From Sarcophilus harrisii (lineage: Eukaryota; Chordata; Mammalia; Dasyuromorphia; Dasyuridae), in assembly GCF_902635505.1 (NCBI RefSeq), contig NC_045430.1, forward strand, positions 116,435,425-116,499,424: a DNA stretch of 64,000 bases. The letters run 5' to 3'. The position numbers and the translations under genes are program-made. Under the pieces are notes generated by a model that saw only the letters and a list, made by a program, of their open reading frames with translations, did not search any database and was not told the origin of the DNA. Below are positions 13,200 through 25,959 of the stretch, in pieces (within the stretch, counting starts at the first letter, position 1; each line of letters starts with the position of its first letter).

Positions 13200-13320
13200 T
13201 TGGTCATTTAGAAAGTTATATAGTCATTAGAAAGTCATTTAATCTTTCTGGGTCTGAGTTTCCTTATCAGTAAAAAGAGGGCTTTGGCCTAAATCTGTGA
13301 TCCTCTAAATTGATAATCCT
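13200..13320 (+). repeat. CORE-SINE tail
   Basis: The order AAAGTCATTTAATCTTTCTG, CTGAGTTTCCTTATCAGTAA, GGCCTAAATCTGTGATCCTC is the tail of the SINE type also seen at 14590, 29295 and 34375. Confidence 0.5.
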
Positions 13321-13439
13321 AAATTTGACTAAGTTCAAAATCCATATTGACTAAAGGACTTTTGACTCTCCTGTTTCGCAATTGTTCAGCTGATAAGTAA
13401 AGTGTTTAATTAATTTGTCATGCAGTTATCCCAACTTTG

Positions 13440-13800
13440 GCACAGATAAATATCACAGAATCTGATAATTGGAAGGGATCTGATGGAAAATGCCATCCAC
13501 ATCCAGAGAGAGAATTATGGAGACTGAATGTGGGTCAAAGCATAGTCTTTTCATATTTTTGTTTGCATTTTCTTTCTCAAGGTTTTTCTCTTTGGCCTGA
13601 TTTTTTTTAATACAATATGACAAATATAGAAATATGTTTAAAAGAATTGTACAATATAACCTATATCAGATTGCTTACTCTCTTGGGGAAGGAGGAGGTA
13701 AAGGAGGGAGGAAAAAGAAAACTTGGAACACAATATCTTACAAAAATGAATGTTGGATACTATCTTTACTATTAAGATTTTTTTTAAGGCAGGGATCTCA
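13440..13800 (+). mobile_element. L1 3'UTR fragment
   Basis: The order ATCCAGAGAGAGAATTATGG, GAAATATGTTTAAAAGAATTG, CAGATTGCTTACTCTCTTGG, GGGAGGAAAAAG, AACTTGGAACACAATATCTT, AATGAATGTTGGATACTATC is the 3' end of a marsupial L1 subfamily. The same arrangement recurs at 55010-55330. Confidence 0.65.
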
Positions 13801-14589
13801 ATACCTCACAAATGGACCTAACAGCTTTTTCTTGAAGAAGTCTTCTCTTTCCCTAAAGAATACATTCCATTTCCAGATATCTACTTTTGTATAACTCTAA
13901 TTTGTCAGAAACTTTTCCCAAAACCAAGTCTCAATTTATTCCTTTCAACTTTAATCCATTGCACCTACTTTCAGGCCCACCTGAACAAGTTTAATCCATC
14001 CTTCTCCATAACCCTTTAAACATACAACAGCATTTATCATCCACCCTCCTCCCAAAGTTCTCTTTTCCAAGCTAAACATGCCCAATAACTTTATCAAATG
14101 TGGAATGACTGCCAGGAAACTGGTGTACAATTCTCTTGCTATGCTTATTTTATGACTAGTTAAGGAATGGTTAAGTAAAAGACCATCATTGGCCAAAATA
14201 TTGCAATCTGTTAAAATTTTGAGTCAGATTTTCACAGTACACAAGCTACCCTGGAATGCAAATAGACACGTTTTACTCTGTCCATTATATATTCAACCCA
14301 TGAATGAAAAAAAAGCAAGCAGGAGTAAAGAGTCCCCTTGGAAATCCCCTGTTGCCCAAGTTTCACTAAGGAAGGGTAACTCTTTCTTAAGGAACCAGAG
14401 ATATCCTAAATTTCATTCCACTACTCTTGGTCCCAAGACTCCATACCCAATTCTATCCCATGGCCTGCAGTAAAAAAAGAAATGTAAATGACATGGAGTT
14501 ACTTAGGGGTATCAAAAGGAAGATCTCCTTTGTAGTGGCAAAAGCTATCTGACAAGGCTGTTAAAAGAAAGAGAAACACAATAATCTTC

Positions 14590-14795
14590 CTCAAGAAGTA
14601 GTATGGTATATTGGATAGTGCCCTGGAGTTGGAGTAAGGAAGACGTAAATTTGAATCCTTCCTCCAACACTAACTGTGCCATCTCAGGTAAATCCATTAG
14701 GTTCTTTGAACCTCAGTTACCTCAATTGTAAAATAAGGAGGTTGAACTTATTGAGTTCTAAGGTCTCTTCCAACTCTGACTGTGTAATGCTATGC
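14590..14795 (+). repeat. CORE-SINE (MIR-related)
   Basis: The head has GTATATTGGATAGTGCCCTG and GTTGGAGTAAGGAAGACG. The middle CTCAGTTACCTCAATTGTAA and the end AGGTCTCTTCCAACTCTGAC follow. It is near full length. Confidence 0.6.
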
Positions 14796-15183
14796 CCCTT
14801 CAGACTTATCAAAGCTTATCCCTGGTAAAAGAAACTTTCCAATGGTGCAAAGATGATTTCGTTACAGGGATTCAGGTTTGGTTTTCCATTTTTAAAGAAA
14901 AATGAGTCATTGAGTCACTGAGTCAGATAATTTTCTGACACAGAATTCCAAATCAAGTTATTAGTAGCCAATACAATTTTCTACACATCTTCTTAATGCA
15001 ACATTTCACTTTCATTAGTTACTACAGCAAAACATCTATTTAAGGGCAATTTTAATTCATTTTCAGATTCTATCTTTAGGTATAAGAATATTTCATTTCT
15101 TTGATAACTTAAAAATTTTGGCTACGAAAACCAAATGTATAAGACAAGTGTGAATGGTGATGTCTTTGTTCTGGGTGCTATTG

Positions 15184-15189
15184 TTTATT
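15184..15189 (-). terminator. KCNJ8: candidate KCNJ8 polyadenylation signal
   Basis: AATAAA on the minus strand (TTTATT on plus), 163 nt past the KCNJ8 stop codon. It is the first canonical hexamer I see downstream. A longer 3'UTR using a later signal is possible, so this is a candidate only. Confidence 0.4.
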
Positions 15190-15351
15190 GATAATATCAA
15201 GTGTTGCTGTATTGATAGGAATACAATTTAGTGCATTGACAAAGCCATAGAACAAGTAATTGCCTTTGCAGTCTTGAATAATAGTCCATGGTGAGCACCT
15301 GATATGGGTCTCAATGATTTTTCAAGAGATTAAATTTATGTTGACCCAAGG

Positions 15352-16338
<987 letters not shown>

Positions 16339-17124
16339 CTATCTTTCCAAAGTCTTCTTGTATTTGAAGAAGCAAATTAGTATCTATTTTCCAGACCTCT
16401 AAGTTACTGCAATAATTTCTAGTCCATTGAGGGGTCTCTTCTTTTTAGGAAATTATGAACATATCCCCTTATTATTCAAATCCTGAACCAACAAAAACCA
16501 TGTCTAGTTTATGAGAAATGAAAGCAATGCAAGATGGTTATATCCTCAAATTGAGAAGTCATTTTTAAAAATCCTAATGCAGAGGACAGATTATACTAAA
16601 AAAACTTTTTAAAAAATTGAACTTTAATACTTACACTATTTAAGTACATTAATTAAATATTTGAAGCTATTAAGCTACTTTATATATAAGTATATTTAAG
16701 TTATCGATTTTCTAAACCTCTTGATAAATCATGAATTTTAAAATAATAGTCACCAACAAACATTTATAGCATGTATATTATACACTGGGCCTTTTAGAAG
16801 ACCAAGGAATACAAATATATCTGACACAATATCCATGCGAATATATACAAAAAACCAAATTATTAGTACTTATCACTTCGAAAAATAAAGTACTTGCACA
16901 TAAATTATTTCTTTTTATCTCCAAAATAGTAAGCTGGACATGATAATAGATAAGGAAGCTAGCTAAGTAAGGCTAAATGACTTCTCAAAAGTCATCATTT
17001 TTAGGCTAGTAATCTTTCTACTCAGCCACACTAGAAGTATTTATGACTTTATTCATTACTACATCTACATTCAAGATATGTCACCTGTTCTCCATAATAT
17101 AATGTTTCAAAATTTTTATGTTAA

Positions 17125-17370
17125 GGCATAATAATAATGATAAATAATAATTCACATTTATAGAGTACTTAAAGATTTTCAAAATTCTTTCCTCACAAAT
17201 GTGAACAGAAACTAATATGAGTATTTTTATTCCTATTTTCAAATGAGAACCAAAGTTTGGAAGCCCAGGTGACTTATCCACAATCACACCAGTAGGGATT
17301 ACACATGTCTGGGGAGTAATTCAAGGCCAAATCTACTGCTTCTATTTACCACCATGCTATAGTGCCTCAG
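17125..17370 (+). repeat. MIR SINE
   Basis: CACATTTATAGAGTACTTAA, then TTTTCAAATGAGAACCAAAG, CAGGTGACTTATCCACAATC and a tail with CACCATGCTATAGTGCCTC give the full MIR order in sense. Confidence 0.65.
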
Positions 17371-17589
17371 TGAAAAATAAGCCTCAATGAGGTAATTATT
17401 CAAAATAATGCCTCACAAGAACCCAGCTGGTAATCTGCATACTCTGAAGATGATAGAGTAGCAACTAGTCCAATTATCAAGGAGAATAGCATTGCCAAAT
17501 CGGTGCTCTTTTTTATTGCTTTTAAGTATCATGAACAAGCACACAAACTGTTTTTGTGTATTATTTATACAGAATTTCAAGATGTGGAA

Positions 17590-17690
17590 TGCAGGTTCTG
17601 GGAAGTAGAGACTGTCTCATTCTTGTGTTTGTAGCCCAAGCTTCTAGCACAGGATGACATATGGAAGACCCTTGTCTTCCTAATGTATCC
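17590..17690 (+). mobile_element. L2 3'-end remnant
   Basis: A short L2 tail: AGTAGAGACTGTCTCATTCT, TTGTAGCCCAAGCTTCTAGC, ACAGGATGACATA. Truncated on both sides. Confidence 0.45.
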
Positions 17691-17819
17691 CATTGTCCAA
17701 TGACAGTAGAGTATCCTTCAAAAAGTGGTAATAAAGAATCCATTTTTTGGTTTCAAATACTGAAGTAAAAGCAACAACATAGCAAACAATTTTTATTATA
17801 TGGATAGGGAGAATGTTTA

Positions 17820-18090
17820 TATAATAATAATAGCAAGTATCTGTTGTATGAACTGTGCTAAGCACTTTATAAATATTATCTCATTTGACCCTATCAACAA
17901 CAACAATAATAACAAAACCTAGCATTTATATAGTACTTGTTATCTACTAGGCACTGTGTTAAATATTTTACAATTATCTCATTTGACCCTCACAACAATT
18001 CTGGGATTTTATTGTCCTCATTTTATAGATGAAAAATTTTTTTGCTCAAGATAATTTGCTCAAAGTAAGAAAGCAAGTTAACTAAGTCCA
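17820..18090 (+). repeat. two MIR heads in tandem
   Basis: A first MIR head at about 17830-17890 (CTGTGCTAAGCACTTTATAA, TTATCTCATTTGACCCT) is followed by a second copy at about 17920-18090 (CATTTATATAGTACTTGTTA, GGCACTGTGTTAAATATTTT, CATTTGACCCTCACAACAAT, ATTTTATAGATGAAAA). A short CAA/AAT run sits between them. Confidence 0.65.
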
Positions 18091-18799
18091 TTATTGTGTT
18101 CTCAATCTGGAATTATGGACGTAAGTATATCATGTGACATGTTTTATGGATACCTGTGAAATACATTAACTCTAAATACTAGCTGGATTCAACTATTCTT
18201 TATGCTTTTTTGATGTTGAACTCAGCTATACAATTAGTAGAAATCTTGGAACAAATAGCAGAACATTTTCTGAATAGAATTATAATTTTTTTATATTTCA
18301 CAAAAGTAAGAAATTTTTATTTTTAAATTATAGGGATTAAATCTATTTGAAAATACTGATGAGTATCCATTAAAGAATGAAGTTTTGATTTCCAATTTTT
18401 ATAAAGACAGCAGGACTCATGACATATCAAAAATGAATCACAAAATATGATGGTTATTAATATTTGTGTTAAGCAGTATTTTCTCTCATACCAAAGTAGT
18501 TTCAATAAAGTCTATTTTAAAAGATTTATTAGAATCTAACTATATTGTTTCCTCCTGAGGTAGGAGAGAATACTATTAAGAAACAGAAAAAAATTACATT
18601 AAAACATATTTTACAGGATTCATTAAGGGATTTTTGCAAAGGTTATAAGTAAAATGGTTATTTTGGCATTGCAAATCCAACTCTTCAAAAGCATGTGGAT
18701 CATTTTCCTACATGTCATTTAACACTCAGAGCTTTGAAAGCAAAATTATACAATATTTATCCAGTGCATAATAAGAAGTGCAAGATATTCTTTTTGTAA

Positions 18800-18832
<33 letters not shown>
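18800..18832. repeat. (CAA)n microsatellite
   Basis: About eleven AAC/CAA units. Confidence 0.9.
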
Positions 18833-18868
18833 AATACCTTAACTAAAATATCCTGATGATCTTTTCTC

Positions 18869-19028
18869 TTCTCTCTTCTTTCTTTTTTTTAACCCTAAGG
18901 CAATTGAAGTTAAGTGACTTGCCCAGGGTCACACAGCTAGGAAGCATTAAGTGTCTGAGATCAAATTTAAACTCAGGACCCCCTGACTTCAGGGCTGGTA
19001 CTCTATCCACTGTACCATCTAGCTGCCC
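18869..19028 (-). repeat. WSINE-type SINE with target-site duplication
   Basis: Antisense SINE. The complement of the tail is a T run at 18883-18890, then AAGTGACTTGCCCAGGGTCA and CACTGTACCATCTAGCTGCC, the complement of the 5' end. It is flanked by a 17-bp duplication, CCTGATGATCTTTTCTC at 18852-18868 and CCTGATGACCTTTTCTC at 19029-19045, which differ at one base. It inserted at the left end of the L2 copy that follows. Confidence 0.8.
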
Positions 19029-19045
19029 CCTGATGACCTTTTCTC

Positions 19046-20275
19046 AATTCTAATCCTTCTTGACCTCTCTGGTGCATTTGATACTGTTAACTAGTCTCTC
19101 CTCCTGGTTCTCTTGTCTGCTAACTCCTTAGTCTGCTGTGTTGGATCATCATTCATATCACACTTTATCACACAATATCACATTTGAGCATTCCCCAAAA
19201 CTATGTCCTGTTCTCTGTATTAGGCCTTTTGAACTGTCATCGGTTTAATTATCATTTCTATGTAAATATTATGTGTGTGTGTATATTTGTGTAAATGTAC
19301 CCAGTGTAGGCTGAGCTTCAATCCAGCTATACCAATGGCCTATCAGACATTTCAAATTAGATGTCCTACAAACATCTCACACTCAACACATCAAACTTGT
19401 TAACTTTCCCCAAAATCTACTCTCCCAAACTTCTCTATTTCAAAGGCTCCACCAATTTTCTAGTTTCCTGGGTTCATAACCTCCATGGTATCCTTGATTC
19501 TTCATTCTCCCTAAATCTCACTTGGCAAATTTTGTTTTTATCTCCATGATATCTTTCACAGTTGATGTGTAAATAGAAATATTTACACAATAACTACCTC
19601 AGTCTTCATAATCTAGTCTCTTAATTGCTTTTTCTACCTCAGACTTCATATTCCAGTTCATCATCCTTCATCCATCCATCCTTGATTATAGCTCTAGGTC
19701 ATTCTCAATAATTTCAGTGGCTTCCTATTATCTCTGGATAGAATATAAACTTCTCTATTCAGCTGTTGAAGCTCTTCATAATTGGTCCCAACTTACCTTA
19801 ACTGAGTTACTGTATATTATTTTCCTACCCTCACTCTTCAATTCAGCCAAACTGGCCTTTTCTCTCTTCCTCTTATACTATATATTTACCTCCAAAATCT
19901 TCAGCTTTGCAACTACCCATCCCCTAACCCTGAAATACATTCATTTCCTCTTCACAGAATCTTTTTCTTCCTTAAGCCACAGCTCAAACACCACCTTCTA
20001 TATAACTTTTTCCTAGTAGCACCTAGCTGCTAGTTCCCTGCTTTTCAAACAACTTTATACATAATAAGTTTCATTAAATTACTTTGAATTTATTTTTACT
20101 TATTCTCACAATATTTATTCTGTATATGCTTATATATGTATTTGTCTCTTACTTTTTAAATGCAAATCTTTAAGAATAAAAACTGTTTCTTTCTTTGTAT
20201 TTTTATCTCCCATCCTCTCAGCACAGCACCTGGCAGCAGGACAGGCATTTAGTAAATACTTGCTGATAACTGATT
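19046..20275 (+). mobile_element. L2/CR1-clade LINE, RT core to 3' end
   Basis: A long diverged sense copy. Near 19060 the frame reads LDLSGAFDTVN, the RT motif AFDTVDH of this clade. A block near 19243 corresponds to the region of the catalytic YADD motif but is degraded. The late segment near 19715 reads FQWLPI-like. The 3' end near 20210-20275 has the classical L2 tail (CAGCACAGCACCTGGCAG, TTTAGTAAATACTTGCTGAT). Many frames are broken; it is inactive. Length is about 1.2 kb against roughly 3 kb for a full element. Confidence 0.7.
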
Positions 20276-20779
20276 TTAAAATACTTTAAAAGATTTCATT
20301 CTTAAAGAATCACTTATGCATTAGTGAATTACATTTTTGTGGCAAAACCCCACATTGTTATGCTAGTAATAATAAAAGAAGTCATGTTTACTAATTCATT
20401 ATTTCAGCCTATTTATTCAATTATGATCAGTGATCTACTTTTATAGATTGATCAAAAATATTTCTCACAAAATAAATATAAAATACCAATACCAAAGTTT
20501 CAATGGCAATAAATTCTTTTGAATTTACATTAGCTTTATAGTCAAGCATGTTATATCTCTAGTCATCCACTTGTGAGATGTTAATACCCGTTTTACTTTT
20601 TGTTATTGAGAAACTATTGGATTTTTATTTTAGTATAACAACATTCAGTTTAACATTTTTTTAAACAAACTTACTCAATAATAAATTGAGTGGAATAATT
20701 TAGATAAAGTTCATCTGAGTTGAATGTACAGCTTACTGTCTCTACAAACAAGTCTGTGTCACTGTACTTCCTAAGGTTA

Positions 20780-20822
20780 ATAATTAATAATAATAATAAT
20801 ATCTAATAATTAATAATAATTA
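20780..20822. repeat. (AAT)n microsatellite
   Basis: TAATAATAATAATAAT-type run with slight interruption. Confidence 0.8.
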
Positions 20823-22023
20823 GTTCTTTCATTGGCTTATTAGTTACTAAGAAAGAGTAATGATTTTATCCTTTACACTTTCTTTGAGCTAATGGGAAGT
20901 TCTCACTTTCTAGTGAGTAGAAAGTACTCAGTATATGAATTTGGAATACTATTTATAAAATGTCCTGGCATTATTTTTTTCCACCTTTGTTTCTGTCAGT
21001 TAATAGTAACCTTGTGAAATTGTTGTGAAATAAGTTTTACTCAATGTTACACTGAAAACAAATAAAAATAGGAAATTCAAAACCTGCAAACCAAATATTC
21101 ATATCATTTTAAATCATGAGATTTAAAATTCCCTTTTCTTAAATGTCTTGTAAATATTTTAGAAATATGATTTTTAAAACTACCCCAAGATTTAGAAAAG
21201 TGTTAAGGACTGATTTGTTTACTTAAGCTTTCATAACTAGATTTCTAGAATCTTACATATGAAAAGGCCTTCAGAAGTCATTGAATACAGTTATTCCTTA
21301 AGTATGAATCCTTTCTACATCCATCTGGAAATGAGAAGGTACCATACATACTCTCATAGACAGCTCCCTCAATGACAATTCTAGCTGAACTTTAAAAATG
21401 AATGTCTTATAGCACTTAAATATATGCTTAAATATAGAATTTCAAAAATAATTGTTCATAGCAAAATACATAAAGATGAATCCAGATAGAAAAGTGTTTG
21501 CCTTTAGGTAAGTTACTTAATATCTCTTTATGTTTTAATTAGGGATTCCACTGAACCCAATTTTTTGAACTTTTGGATGAAAATGTTAAGGGGAAAATTC
21601 TATGGTGCAATCAATTTGTCATTTGCCTCTACAGAATCATCTATATGTATTTAAAATAGAGATTATAAAATTACTGTATTGAAAAGCGAACATCTCACTT
21701 TATATTTCTTCACTCAAGCATATGCCAGAATAAAATACTCTATTAATCTTTTTTAAATGCCACATTTGAAAATGCCCAATGAAAACTCATTTTGGATCAG
21801 TCTTAAAAATATATCAGATGATATATTTCAAGACAAGGCAGGACTTTAAGGAAGATATGTATAGCAGTTTTCACTTAGTTGGGTTTTTTTTAGACATAAA
21901 CTGAAAAGGAGCAACTTTGTTTTCAGATGTCCCAATTTACCTGTTGGAATTATGCTGTTTTGTTTTTGTTTGGAGAGACTGTATTGAGTCCTCCATCTTT
22001 TTTCCAAGCAACTTATGGTAAGA

Positions 22024-22256
22024 AGGAGTTCTTAACTGAGGATCCATGATCTGGCCACCATGGATAGACTTCAAGAGTCCTTGAACTTGAATGAGAAAAA
22101 AAATACAACCTTATTTTCACCCAACTTTGGTTTCTTTTGCAAAACTATTTAGTTTATTCCATTCATTTAAAAGCATTATTCTAAGAAAGGATTTGTATGC
22201 AGTACAAGGTCTATGCCGAAGGGGTCTATGAAACAAAAAAAAGGTTAAGAATCTGT
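22024..22256. mobile_element. small nonautonomous hAT-like DNA transposon
   Basis: About 230 bp with imperfect terminal inverted repeats: GTTCTTAAC at 22028-22036 and its near complement GTTAAGAAT at 22244-22252. The interior has AAGAGTCCTTGAACTTGAAT and CGAAGGGGTCTATGAAAC, a pattern common to an old mammalian hAT-type element. No coding sequence is present. A clear 8-bp target duplication was not found. The family name is not certain. Confidence 0.5.
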
Positions 22257-22343
22257 TATATAGTGTGATGGTGTGATAGTTGACAGGGCATTTTGATCTT
22301 AATTCTTACATCAATCTCTCTTCCTCATCTGACTATATTCTTA

Positions 22344-22790
<447 letters not shown>

Positions 22791-23633
22791 CTACATAGGG
22801 AGAAAGATGATTTTTTAAAAAATCTTATTTCCTTATCTCTGTAATACTTTTATTCAAATAATCCATGTCCATACATTGGAGAACTGATACCATTATCTTT
22901 ATAATTTAAATAAAATTTACTTTCTTGCCTGAATATTGGCTATTAATTACATACCTGTAAATTAATATGGAAAACTGGGCCATTTTTCTGGATCATTCAA
23001 GCAAAATTCTGATTTGTCCTAAATATCTGTTTCAGATGGAGATTTTTGGCCTGGTTTTTCCTCTTTATTCTCAATACAATCATTTACAAACTTCATTTAA
23101 AATAAAACAAACCAAACAAGGACCTTCACCCTCCCTACAGAATTTTCTGAATATATTTGTTAATAAGATTTCTCATAATCCTAATAATCAACAAATTCTG
23201 GAACTGTAACTAGACCAGTAAAGAATGATAATTCACATTGAATAGTTATAATGAAATAGCAATATCCACAGGACTGGAAGAAAATTTCCTTGAACGTTTT
23301 TTAGAAGCAGGCATTGTCTAAGAGGCATTATTCTTGCATCATAATAAATCATATTTTCGTTTTTGATAAAATAATATACACTAACCGGCCTTCAAACTTG
23401 AACTGCAAATTAAACAATCAGTTAAATTGACAAAGAATTTTATTCCAACTATAGGATTTATGCAGAAATTAAGGAGTAGTTACAAAGAGAATAGGATGAA
23501 GGAACTTTGGTCAAGGTAAGGGAAATCCTAGAATTTATGGGACATGAAGTACATGTCAATTTTTTTACCTTCTAGATGAAAGATGAAGAGGGAAAACGAT
23601 GCCCCCTGACCCAAGAAAAAGGCTGAAACTTAC

Positions 23634-24165
23634 AGGAATCTGTTGCAGCTGGAACAGCTGGAATCCTCACCCTCGCTGCCGGCTGACTACCAGTCAAGTC
23701 ACTGAAGCTTCCATCCATCCCAGTGCAAAGAAGCAGGCTTTTTACTCGTCACTAAGAGGACAGATCTCGGAAGGAAGAATCAAAAAGAATAAAAAGGTAC
23801 AAATGAACTCTAAGTGCGGAGGAGGAAGCGGAGGTAACGGCACCCCCCCCCTCCCCAAGCTTAATTATCTTCCTTTTGTGTATGGGATTGGGGGGGTAGA
23901 GGACGGAGGGAGTAAAGATAAAGTTGGGGGAGGGGTGGTGCTCAATAAATCACCCTCTGGGTTAGTAGTTTGACATGCGCCAGGGTTACAAAGCTATGGA
24001 GCCGAGGAGCAAGGGGATAGGAAGGGGGGCGGGGGACGGCTGAGGCGAGAACCCGGGAATTTCAGGGCAAGGCAGAGGGGAGTGCGACCCGAAGGGGAAG
24101 GATGGGGAAAGATGAGGGCGGGAACCTCAGAAGAAAGCTCATTTCCCTGTAGCCCCAGCCTCTTG
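23634..24165 (-). other. KCNJ8: likely noncoding first exon of KCNJ8 in a GC-rich island
   Basis: A consensus donor on the minus strand (GATTCCT then GTAAGTTTC) ends a GC-rich block at 23634. The block is the only GC/CpG-rich stretch in the window and lies about 0.85 kb upstream of the 5'UTR acceptor. A noncoding first exon upstream of the ATG exon is the known KCNJ8 layout. The 5' end is only estimated. The 124-codon frame open on the plus strand here (23599-23973) is low-complexity Gly/Lys-rich and looks fortuitous. Confidence 0.55.
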
Positions 24166-24250
24166 CCGCCTCGCGTGGACTCACAAGTATTTAAAAGACT
24201 CCCGGCAGACAGGGGGAGGACATTTCGGATTTCACTGACGTAAAGGAGAA
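24020..24250 (-). promoter_or_regulatory. KCNJ8: candidate KCNJ8 promoter
   Basis: On the minus strand, a TATA-like TTTAAATA lies at about 24188-24195 and a CRE-like TTACGTCA at 24236-24243. A GC-box-like GGGGCGGGGG (plus strand) lies near 24027. The arrangement fits initiation around 24160, but a GC-rich island may start at several sites. Motif calls are by eye. Confidence 0.45.
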
Positions 24251-24261
24251 AGTTGGTTACT

Positions 24262-24299
24262 TTTCTTCTCTCTCTCTTTCTCTCTCTCTCTTTTTTTTT
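24262..24299. repeat. CT-rich low-complexity tract
   Basis: TCTCTCTCTTTCTCTCTCTC followed by a T run, just upstream of the KCNJ8 promoter. Confidence 0.7.
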
Positions 24300-24439
24300 A
24301 AACCTAGAAACAGACGTGATACTTCAAGCAGCCAAGGAAAGACCAGAGAATGTATACAAAGAAGGCTTCCAAATTACATCCTAAGATTTTCAATCTAGAA
24401 CTAAACGAAACTTTAAGGTTTTCTGATTCTGATTTCTGA

Positions 24440-24545
24440 TTCTGATCAGAGAGGTTAAGTGTATTGCCCAACACCACACAGAGGGCAGAAAAGAGATTTA
24501 AATCCAGATCCTCTGACCTCAATGTTAGCACTTTCCCCACATCCC
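24440..24545 (+). repeat. MIR/CORE-SINE remnant
   Basis: GAGGTTAAGTGTATTGCCCA, CACCACACAGAGGGCAGAAA, then ATCCAGATCCTCTGACCTC: the 3' half of a MIR-type SINE. Confidence 0.5.
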
Positions 24546-24607
24546 ACAAACTCTAAGTCATAGGACCTAGCAGTGAAAGGACTTTAGAAATCCTAATAGG
24601 ATTTCTT

Positions 24608-24770
24608 TTTTTTTTTTTTTTTTTTTTTTTGGCAGATGAAGAAAACAAGGATTGCTGGGTTAAAATGGAAGTAGGTGGCAATATGACAAAGAAGAGGAAA
24701 AAAACAACAACAACTAAACAAACTGCTGAATGAATTGTAATTCAAATCCAGGTCCTTTAACTATAGATGT
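24608..24770 (-). repeat. possible SINE remnant with T run
   Basis: A T run at 24608-24631 followed by GATGAAGAAAACAAGG and, later, AATTCAAATCCAGGTCCTTT. It could be an antisense SINE that has lost its core. Confidence 0.3.
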
Positions 24771-25414
24771 TCTCTCTTTCCTCTTATTAGATTGCAGTCA
24801 TGTACTATGCAGGTTTTTTTCCCCTAATGAGGAAATTGTACTCTAAATAGAGACACTTGCAAGCTCAAAGCTGACTTGAACTTGCAAAAGGCCAATTGGC
24901 TTCTGAGCCAGACCTGTCTGGATCAGACCACATGGAAGATAAACCAACATATTTGCGCTGGTTTTGCTATTAGGTTTTAAAGGAATAAGGAAAAGAGGAA
25001 ATTGTATTTTACCTACCACAAAGTCAAGGCTTCGGATTTTGACATTAATTTTTGGAACTTTACAGTATCTTCTAAATCTAAGGATCTGAAGGACACAGAA
25101 TAAACAATGTGTTCATTAAATACTAACTGGCCTAAGATTAGACTTGAATGAATTCAAATGTGCTGTTTCTTATAGATGAATTCATTTAACTCCTTCAGAA
25201 CTTGTTCTCATAGTATTATTGGCAATATTCTAGTCCACTTTTCTTAAATATATGCATTTAGCTCCATTGGTAGTGGCAGGTAGACACTCTTCCAGCAAGG
25301 AGACCAACGTAATTGGAGAAGATAAATAAGAGAGTATACAGGTTAAAAGGGAGCCAAGAGGCTAAGTTATGAAGAAATTTCAATGCCAAATAGAGGATTT
25401 TATTTCATTTATTT
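24771..25414. other. unassigned spacer
   Basis: No gene or named repeat seen. Confidence 0.5.
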
Positions 25415-25550
25415 TAAGTTTTTTTTGGTGAGGCAATTAGGGATAAGGGACTCATCCAGGGTCACACAGGAAGTGTTTGAAGCCAGATTTGAACTCAGAT
25501 CCTCACAATTTCAGGGCTTGTACTCTATTCACTATCTAGCTGCCTCCAAA
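25415..25550 (-). repeat. WSINE-type SINE, antisense
   Basis: A T run, GTGAGGCAATTAGGGATAAG, CATCCAGGGTCACACAGGAA, GCCAGATTTGAACTCAGATC, and an end CACTATCTAGCTGCC give the complement of the SINE from tail to head. Confidence 0.75.
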
Positions 25551-25554
25551 TCTT

Positions 25555-25910
25555 TCTATTTGATTATTTTCTATTTGACTCTGGAAGAGATAGGGAGCCA
25601 CTGTAGTTTATTGCGTAGAACTAGGACATGACATGATTAGATTTGAACCTTAGGAAAATCACTTCCACAGTTAAATGGAAGATGAGTTGAAATGAAGATT
25701 TGTTACAGGACAAACAACCAGTAGGCTATTTGAATAGTTCATAAGTGAGGTGATGAGGGTGCAAACTAGGATCACAAGGAAGCATATTCTAGAGATGTTT
25801 CAAAGATAAAATCCAGAGGTTTGTCAATACAATCCTCCCAGATGGGCAGGACAGGAGAGTGATAGTGAACAGTCAAAGATGACAGGTTGGGAGTTAAGGG
25901 TTCTGGGAGG
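25555..25910 (-). mobile_element. L2/CR1-clade LINE fragment, RT C-terminal region
   Basis: On the minus strand around 25720-25765 the frame reads LVCTLITSLMNYSNSLLV. This corresponds to the LVxALITSCLDYCNSLL block of this LINE clade. The segment around 25575-25625 corresponds to the HVTPLLKxLxWLPI block. Diverged. Confidence 0.6.
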
Positions 25911-25959
25911 ATGGTGATATTCTTAATGATAACAGGAAATTATTAATGCTGCTTTTCAA

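Noticed and set aside
23599-23973. 124-codon plus-strand frame in the GC-rich island
   Set aside because: Low-complexity Gly/Lys composition, no homology recognised, and it lies antisense to the likely KCNJ8 first exon, where GC-rich DNA keeps frames open by chance.
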